This document shows positions 5,590 to 8,691 of a stretch of DNA of 8,691 nt, piece by piece. A program made the position numbers and the translations under genes. Each line of letters begins with the position of its first letter. Position 1 is the first letter of the stretch. The notes beneath the pieces are model-generated. The model worked only from the letters and a program-made list of their open reading frames with translations, had not been told where the DNA came from and did not search any database. The DNA comes from an archaeon (GTDB taxonomy: Archaea; Nanobdellota; Nanobdellia; Pacearchaeales; GW2011-AR1): the NCBI GenBank assembly GCA_025453475.1, contig JALOQH010000021.1:1-8691 (forward strand). The letters run 5' to 3'.

Positions 5590-5868
5590 ATGAAAAAAGC
5601 AAAGAGGCTCTATATCTCAGGTTCTCTCCAGACATTTGTGTTCAAAAGATTTGTAAAAGACCATGCAGACAAGAAAGAAGTGAAGGGATTTATCAGAACC
5701 CTGCCTGACAGCAAGACAGAAGTTTTTCTTGAGGGCGAGTCAGAGAATGTTGATGCCCTGATTGCCATTTGCAAGCGCGGATGGTCAAGAAACTCCGCAA
5801 TCAAGAGCATTGAAGAGCGTGATGAGAGATTGCAGGACTTCAAGGAATTCAAGGTTCTAAACATCTGA
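5590..5868 (+). CDS. Acylphosphatase-fold protein, probably non-catalytic
   Basis: At 92 residues it has the size and layout of acylphosphatases: strand R-L-Y-I-S-G-S-L-Q (6-14), helix 1 (F-V-F-K-R-F-V-K-D-H-A, 16-26), V-K-G-F-I-R-T-L-P-D (31-40), V-F-L-E-G-E-S-E-N-V-D-A-L-I (45-58) and a second helix. Classical enzymes split acyl phosphates with an Arg in the Q-G-V-x-F-R loop and an Asn in G-W-V-x-N. Here those positions read as Lys19 (or Arg20 if the alignment slips by one) and Thr37, and the Q-G-V turn is Q-T-F. Hydrolytic activity is therefore doubtful; an RNA- or protein-binding role for the fold is possible but unproven. It sits alone between the DUF362 gene and lysS with its own promoter. 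Confidence 0.72.
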   Translation: MKKAKRLYISGSLQTFVFKRFVKDHADKKEVKGFIRTLPDSKTEVFLEGESENVDALIAICKRGWSRNSAIKSIEERDERLQDFKEFKVLNI

Positions 5869-5901
5869 TTTCGTTTATTGCCTCTATAGGGCTCCTAAAA
5901 C

Positions 5902-5909
5902 TATTTAAA
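5902..5909 (+). promoter_or_regulatory. TATA box of the lysS operon
   Basis: TATTTAAA is a good archaeal TATA match, centred 25.5 nt before the lysS ATG at 5931. The leader would be absent, and no Shine-Dalgarno precedes lysS. This promoter probably serves lysS, the histone-fold gene and the regulator. Confidence 0.65.
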
Positions 5910-5930
5910 GGGGGTTTTACTTTTCGGGCT

Positions 5931-7439
5931 ATGTCCAGACAGGATGAAATAGTGGGCGAGAGGCTAAGAAAAATAAAAGAACTGCGTGCGCAGGGAATCA
6001 ATCCTTACCCTTATTCTTACAAGCCAGAACACTCTTCTCTTGATTTGCAGGAGAAATACAAGGCAGTCAAGAGCGGCGAGAAAACAAAAGAGCAGGCAAA
6101 AATAGCTGGCAGAGTAATGACTATCCGGGATATTGGCAAGATAATTTTCGCATCTGTTCTTGACGGCTCCGGAAGAATGCAGATAGTGATGCAGGATGGA
6201 GAAACACCGGCAGAAGTAATGAAATTCTTCAAGAAATACGGGGATGAAGGCGACTTTTTCGGCTTTGAAGGTCATCTTTTCAGAACCCAGCGCGGGGAAC
6301 TGTCAATTCTTGTGAAAAAAACAGAACTCCTTTCCAAATCTCTTCTTCCTCTTCCAGAGAAATGGCACGGCTTGCAGGATAAAGAAGAAAGATACAGAAA
6401 GAGATATCTTGATTTGCTCATGAATCCGGAAGTTAAGAATGTCTTCCTGCAGCGCGAGAAAATAATGGAAGCAATACGAGAATTTCTAAAATCCAGAGGG
6501 TTTAACGAAGTAGACACCCCTTACCTGCAGGCAATTTACGGAGGAGCAGAGGCTCGTCCTTTCAAGACACATCTGAATGCGCTTAACATGGAATTATTCC
6601 TTGCAATATCTCCGGAATTATATCTAAAACGCCTTATTGTCGGAGGCTTTGACAAGGTATTCTCCATTGCAAGAAATTTCCGAAACGAGGGCATAGACCG
6701 GTGGCATAATCCTGAATTTACAATGATGGAACTCTACCAGGCATATGCGGATTATAATGATATGATGGAGCTCACAGAAACGCTGTACGAGGAAGTTGCA
6801 AAGAAAGTTCTTGGAACAACCAAGGTAAAGCACGGAGAAGTCATAATCAACTTCAAAGCGCCATGGAAGAGAATGACAATGGCGGATGCAATAAAAGAAT
6901 ATGCAAAAATAGACGTTCTTAAGATGGATGCAAAAGATTTGCTTTATTTCGCAGAGGATAATAAGGTTGAATATAAGGACAAGAGCTGGGGCATGCTTGT
7001 TGCTGCAATTTTTGAGCATTTCTGCGAGCGCGAGTTAATACAGCCGACATTCATAACAGACCATCCAAGAGAAACAACGCCATTATGCAAGGCTCACAGG
7101 ACAGATTCAAGACTGATAGAAAGATTTGAGCCATTCTGCCTTGGTGCAGAGATGGCAAACGCATATTCTGAGCTGAACGACCCGGTTCATCAGCGCGTTC
7201 TTTTGGAAGAGCAGGCAGAGAAACTCAAGAAAGGAAATGCAGAAGCGAATCCCTATGACAAGGATTTCATAAACGCAATCGAGGTAGGTATGCCCCCAAC
7301 AGGGGGATTAGGCATAGGAATTGACAGGATGATGATTCAGCTTCTTGGGCAGTCAAGTGTTCGCGATGTTATCCTGTTCCCATTCATGAAGCCTGATTTT
7401 TCAAATGATGCTCTAAAAACTAAAAAGGAGGTGGAATAA
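5931..7439 (+). CDS. lysS: Lysyl-tRNA synthetase, class II
   Basis: LysRS charges tRNA-Lys with lysine using ATP. The 502-residue product has the standard class II plan: a short N-terminal helix, an OB-fold anticodon-binding domain (about 57-133) and the catalytic domain. Motif 1 lies near 176-197 (E-F-L-K-S-R-G-F-N-E-V-D-T-P), motif 2 at 244-267 (F-S-I-A-R-N-F-R-N-E-G with N-P-E-F-T-M-M-E) and motif 3 at 459-472 (G-L-G-I-G-I-D-R-M-M-I-Q-L-L). Y-R-K-R-Y-L-D-L-L (155-163) and F-I-T-D-H-P-R-E-T-T-P-L (374-385) are LysRS-specific. Many archaea use the unrelated class I enzyme, so the class II form says something about the lineage. The length is normal. Its TAA shares one base with the next ATG. 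Confidence 0.97.
   Translation: MSRQDEIVGERLRKIKELRAQGINPYPYSYKPEHSSLDLQEKYKAVKSGEKTKEQAKIAGRVMTIRDIGKIIFASVLDGSGRMQIVMQDGETPAEVMKFFKKYGDEGDFFGFEGHLFRTQRGELSILVKKTELLSKSLLPLPEKWHGLQDKEERYRKRYLDLLMNPEVKNVFLQREKIMEAIREFLKSRGFNEVDTPYLQAIYGGAEARPFKTHLNALNMELFLAISPELYLKRLIVGGFDKVFSIARNFRNEGIDRWHNPEFTMMELYQAYADYNDMMELTETLYEEVAKKVLGTTKVKHGEVIINFKAPWKRMTMADAIKEYAKIDVLKMDAKDLLYFAEDNKVEYKDKSWGMLVAAIFEHFCERELIQPTFITDHPRETTPLCKAHRTDSRLIERFEPFCLGAEMANAYSELNDPVHQRVLLEEQAEKLKKGNAEANPYDKDFINAIEVGMPPTGGLGIGIDRMMIQLLGQSSVRDVILFPFMKPDFSNDALKTKKEVE
7426..7433 (+). promoter_or_regulatory. Strong Shine-Dalgarno for the histone-fold gene
   Basis: AGGAGGTG is a near-perfect match to the 3' end of 16S rRNA and lies 5 nt before the ATG at 7439, inside the last codons of lysS. 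It shows that the ribosome uses Shine-Dalgarno pairing for internal operon genes, in contrast to the apparently leaderless first genes, and it fixes the start of the small downstream gene. Confidence 0.9.
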
Positions 7440-7609
7440 TGTCAGTTGATTTGATTGTAAAAAGCAAGATTAAAGAAGCTGTTCCTGATTTGCAGGTATC
7501 GAGCGATGTTCCAGAGGGTTTGAACAAGAAAGTTCTTCAGCTGTTGAAAGACGCAGCAGAAAGAACAAAAGCCAATGGAAGAAGGACTTTGCAGGCAAGG
7601 GACCTCTAA
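7439..7609 (+). CDS. Short histone-fold protein (DUF1931/archaeal histone-like), 56 aa
   Basis: Read from the ATG at 7439, the frame is open for 56 codons to a TAA at 7607-7609. The sequence begins MSVDLIVKSKIKEAV and ends with K-A-N-G-R-R-T-L-Q-A-R-D-L. The last part matches the G-R-K-T-I-K-A-E-D-I loop of archaeal histones, and the long central helix (about 22-47) and first helix (about 5-15) fit a histone fold. The third helix is almost missing: canonical archaeal histones run 10 or more residues past the D-I/L position. This resembles the short DUF1931 group. DNA binding is likely from the fold and the basic loop but is not proven; pairing with another histone-fold protein is possible. 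It overlaps the lysS stop by one base and has a strong Shine-Dalgarno, so it is made from the lysS mRNA. Confidence 0.8.
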   Translation: MSVDLIVKSKIKEAVPDLQVSSDVPEGLNKKVLQLLKDAAERTKANGRRTLQARDL

Positions 7610-7613
7610 GCTC

Positions 7614-7617
7614 GGAG
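7614..7617 (+). promoter_or_regulatory. Ribosome-binding site of the membrane regulator
   Basis: GGAG lies 9 nt before the ATG at 7627, in the 17-nt gap after the histone-fold gene. It supports this start and translation from the lysS operon mRNA; no TATA box fits in the gap. Confidence 0.6.
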
Positions 7618-7626
7618 AATCAGAAA

Positions 7627-8490
7627 ATGAAATTTAAATTTATCTTTGTGCTGATATTTCTTTCTTTTCTTGTTCCAGTCAGCGCATCAACATACAATAT
7701 TGAACTAAACCAAGTAGACGGGGCTATTCTTGTTAAGCATGTAATCTCTCTTGAGAGTTTCTCGGAAATCTCAATTCCTCTTCCAGCAGATGCCTATTCC
7801 ATCTCTTCAGATGCACAATATTCAATTGAAGGCGATATTCTCACAGCAGAAGCCAAAACCCTCAAGATAAGCTATCTTACAAACGACATTCTTGAAAAAT
7901 CAGGCAGAGATTATTATCTGGTAACAAAGATTCCATTTCAGTTCGATTTTAACAGTGTTAACATAAAGTTAATTATGGAAGAAGGATATCACCTTGATGA
8001 AAGCAAGGCATTTCCTGTTCCATCAACCGTGGGCACAGATGGGACACAAATTTATCTTGAATGGAAACTTGGAGATGTCTCTGCAGAATCAGATGTTCCG
8101 CTTTTTGTCTCAATAAAATCCTCGCAAAAAGGCACTTCTTATTGGACAATCCTGATAATCTCATCCCTCGTAGTTATTTTTATTCTCTATTACATCTACA
8201 AGAATTATCTTGAATCAAGATTTTCAAAAAAAGAGAAAACTCCAAAGAAAAAAGCAGGGAAATCAATGAAAGCAGAGAAAACCCCGATAGAAAGCCACCT
8301 TCTTGAGTCCGAAAAAGCAGTTATCCAGATTCTAAAGCAGGCAGACCGCGGGGAATTATGGCAGAAAGAGCTCCAGTTAAAGACCGGTTTCTCAAAAGCA
8401 AAGTTAAGCAGGGTGATACGGAATCTGGAATCCCGCAATCTTGTGGATAAAGTGCCTTTTGGCAATACTAACAAGATAAGGCTGTTATAA
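7627..8490 (+). CDS. Membrane-anchored winged-helix transcription regulator
   Basis: The 287-residue protein has four parts. Residues 1-20 are a signal peptide (K-F-K-F, hydrophobic core, P-V-S-A). Residues 21-171 are a beta-rich outside domain without cysteines. Residues 173-191 form one membrane helix. The cytoplasmic part has a very basic linker (198-218, runs of Lys) and a winged helix-turn-helix (about 224-287: helix L-L-E-S-E-K-A-V-I-Q-I-L-K, L-W-Q-K-E-L, recognition helix S-K-A-K-L-S-R-V-I-R-N-L-E, wing N-L-V-D-K-V). This layout matches archaeal membrane-associated trans-acting regulators (COG2512-like). It would sense something outside or in the membrane and bind DNA from the membrane. 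It is the last gene of the lysS operon and faces the promoter region at 8513-8566. Ligand and targets are unknown. Confidence 0.82.
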   Translation: MKFKFIFVLIFLSFLVPVSASTYNIELNQVDGAILVKHVISLESFSEISIPLPADAYSISSDAQYSIEGDILTAEAKTLKISYLTNDILEKSGRDYYLVTKIPFQFDFNSVNIKLIMEEGYHLDESKAFPVPSTVGTDGTQIYLEWKLGDVSAESDVPLFVSIKSSQKGTSYWTILIISSLVVIFILYYIYKNYLESRFSKKEKTPKKKAGKSMKAEKTPIESHLLESEKAVIQILKQADRGELWQKELQLKTGFSKAKLSRVIRNLESRNLVDKVPFGNTNKIRLL

Positions 8491-8503
8491 GCCTTAATAA
8501 GGC
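8477..8503 (+). other. Overlapping alternative hairpins at the end of the regulator gene
   Basis: TAAGGCT (8477-8483) pairs with AGCCTTA (8490-8496) around a 6-nt loop. The GCCTT within that second arm can instead pair with AAGGC at 8499-8503 around a 3-nt loop. The stop codon is inside the first structure. This may mark the 3' end of the lysS operon transcript, but only weakly T-rich sequence follows, so termination is not established. Confidence 0.4.
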
Positions 8504-8512
8504 AATTTAAGC

Positions 8513-8550
8513 TTGTTCTAAGATGTTCCAAACTTGTTCCATGTTGTTTC
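8513..8550 (+). promoter_or_regulatory. Four helically phased TGTTC-type repeats upstream of a TATA box
   Basis: TGTTC occurs at 8514-8518, 8524-8528 and 8535-8539, and TGTTT at 8545-8549. Start-to-start spacings are 10, 11 and 10 nt, one DNA turn each, so all copies lie on one face of the helix. The last copy ends 9 nt before the TATA octamer at 8559. This is a candidate operator or activator array. The regulator encoded just upstream is an obvious candidate binder, by adjacency only. Confidence 0.5.
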
Positions 8551-8558
8551 ACGGATTT

Positions 8559-8566
8559 ATTAAATA
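8559..8566 (+). promoter_or_regulatory. TATA box for the leader ORF and exported protein
   Basis: ATTAAATA is centred 25.5 nt before the ATG at 8588, the same spacing as at 4764, 5590 and 5931. The predicted transcript start falls on or next to the A of that ATG, which opens a 12-codon reading frame. Confidence 0.6.
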
Positions 8567-8587
8567 GGTATTTTACTATAGTTTAGC

Positions 8588-8626
8588 ATGAACAAAATCA
8601 ATAAAACTGAAAGGAGGTTTATATAG
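8588..8626 (+). CDS. Putative 12-codon leader ORF
   Basis: ATG at 8588 opens a short frame, MNKINKTERRFI, ending at TAG 8624-8626, two bases before the next ATG at 8629. The predicted transcript start coincides with this ATG, so it would be read as a leaderless start. Codons 8 to 10 (GAA AGG AGG) contain the Shine-Dalgarno of the following gene. Ribosomes finishing the leader would occupy that site and stop next to the downstream start, so translation of the two would be linked. The ORF is short enough to be chance; the support comes from its position relative to the TATA box and the next gene. Confidence 0.4.
   Translation: MNKINKTERRFI
8612..8618 (+). promoter_or_regulatory. Shine-Dalgarno of the exported protein gene
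   Basis: AGGAGGT lies 10 nt before the ATG at 8629 and within the leader ORF. It fixes the start of the truncated gene. Confidence 0.8.
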
Positions 8627-8628
8627 AA

Positions 8629-8691
8629 ATGAAAATTTACACAATTTTAGCTTTTGCCTTTGCAATGGCACTGGTTTTTGCAATGCCGTTT
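8629..8691 (+). CDS. Exported or membrane protein, N-terminal signal sequence only (partial)
   Basis: Twenty-one codons are visible before the window ends. They start MKIYTILAFAFAMALVFAM and form a classic signal peptide or first membrane helix: one Lys, then an uninterrupted Ala/Phe/Leu/Val core. The strong Shine-Dalgarno supports the start. Nothing can be said about the mature protein. It is the first structural gene after the membrane-anchored regulator and lies behind a promoter with phased upstream repeats, so it may be a regulated surface protein. Confidence 0.75.
   Translation, partial: MKIYTILAFAFAMALVFAMPF

Noticed and set aside
6624..7019. 131-codon minus-strand frame inside lysS
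   Set aside because: It lies within conserved lysS coding sequence, has biased composition and no recognisable motif.
7430..7636. Possible frameshift in the small histone-fold gene
   Set aside because: A first count suggested a lost base near 7560. Recounting against the 60-base lines showed an unbroken 56-codon frame to TAA at 7607-7609.
8205..8552. 115-codon minus-strand frame over the regulator and intergenic region
   Set aside because: It is opposite the winged-helix coding region, has no family motif, and its start falls within the phased repeats with no visible promoter on that strand.
1..8691. CRISPR arrays, insertion sequences, tRNA or rRNA genes, phage attachment sites
   Set aside because: I looked for regularly spaced repeats, transposase motifs, terminal inverted repeats and cloverleaf-like segments and found none. 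The only repeats are the 19-bp pair at 3355-3407 and the short phased repeats at 8513-8550.

Overview
The window is archaeal. It carries archaeal/eukaryotic-type ribosomal proteins (S19e, L39e, L31e), an archaeal Cbf5-type pseudouridine synthase, TrmY, a small histone-fold protein and a membrane-tethered winged-helix regulator of an archaeal type. Seven candidate promoters place a TATA-like octamer about 25 nt upstream of a start codon, which points to leaderless transcription. The base composition, the class II (not class I) LysRS, the trimmed ribosomal cluster and the very short histone-fold protein fit a DPANN-type lineage such as the Woese-/Pacearchaeota group. That placement is inference; no search was run.

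Layout. 1-865: end of rps19e, then rpl39e and rpl31e, a ribosomal operon in which both complete proteins are longer than usual. 866-2452: a DNA-maintenance block with a T4 endonuclease V-like pyrimidine-dimer glycosylase and an AlkD-like alkylpurine glycosylase overlapping by 8 nt, then a convergent NUDIX hydrolase. 2453-4700: cbf5 (+), a DedA/VTT membrane protein (-) and trmY (+). The two divergent pairs here (NUDIX/cbf5 and DedA/trmY) have the same architecture: 52 nt between start codons and one TATA-like octamer at matching distances from both starts. 4735-5868: a DUF362 protein and a degenerate acylphosphatase-fold protein, each with its own promoter. 5902-8490: an apparent operon of lysS, a 56-residue histone-fold protein (strong Shine-Dalgarno, start overlapping the lysS stop by one base) and a membrane-anchored winged-helix regulator. 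8491-8691: an intergenic region with four helically phased TGTTC-type repeats, a TATA box, a 12-codon leader ORF carrying an internal Shine-Dalgarno, and the signal-peptide start of a protein cut by the window end.

How it fits together. Operon-leading genes look leaderless, whereas the clearest internal genes use Shine-Dalgarno sites, as in many archaea. The repair block covers three kinds of damage (UV dimers, alkylated bases and, if the NUDIX protein is MutT-like, damaged nucleotides). Cbf5 and TrmY both act on RNA pseudouridine chemistry. The most system-like part is the right end: a regulator with an outside domain and a cytoplasmic DNA-binding domain sits directly before a promoter with phased repeats and a leader ORF that drives an exported protein. 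The link between regulator and promoter is a hypothesis based on adjacency.
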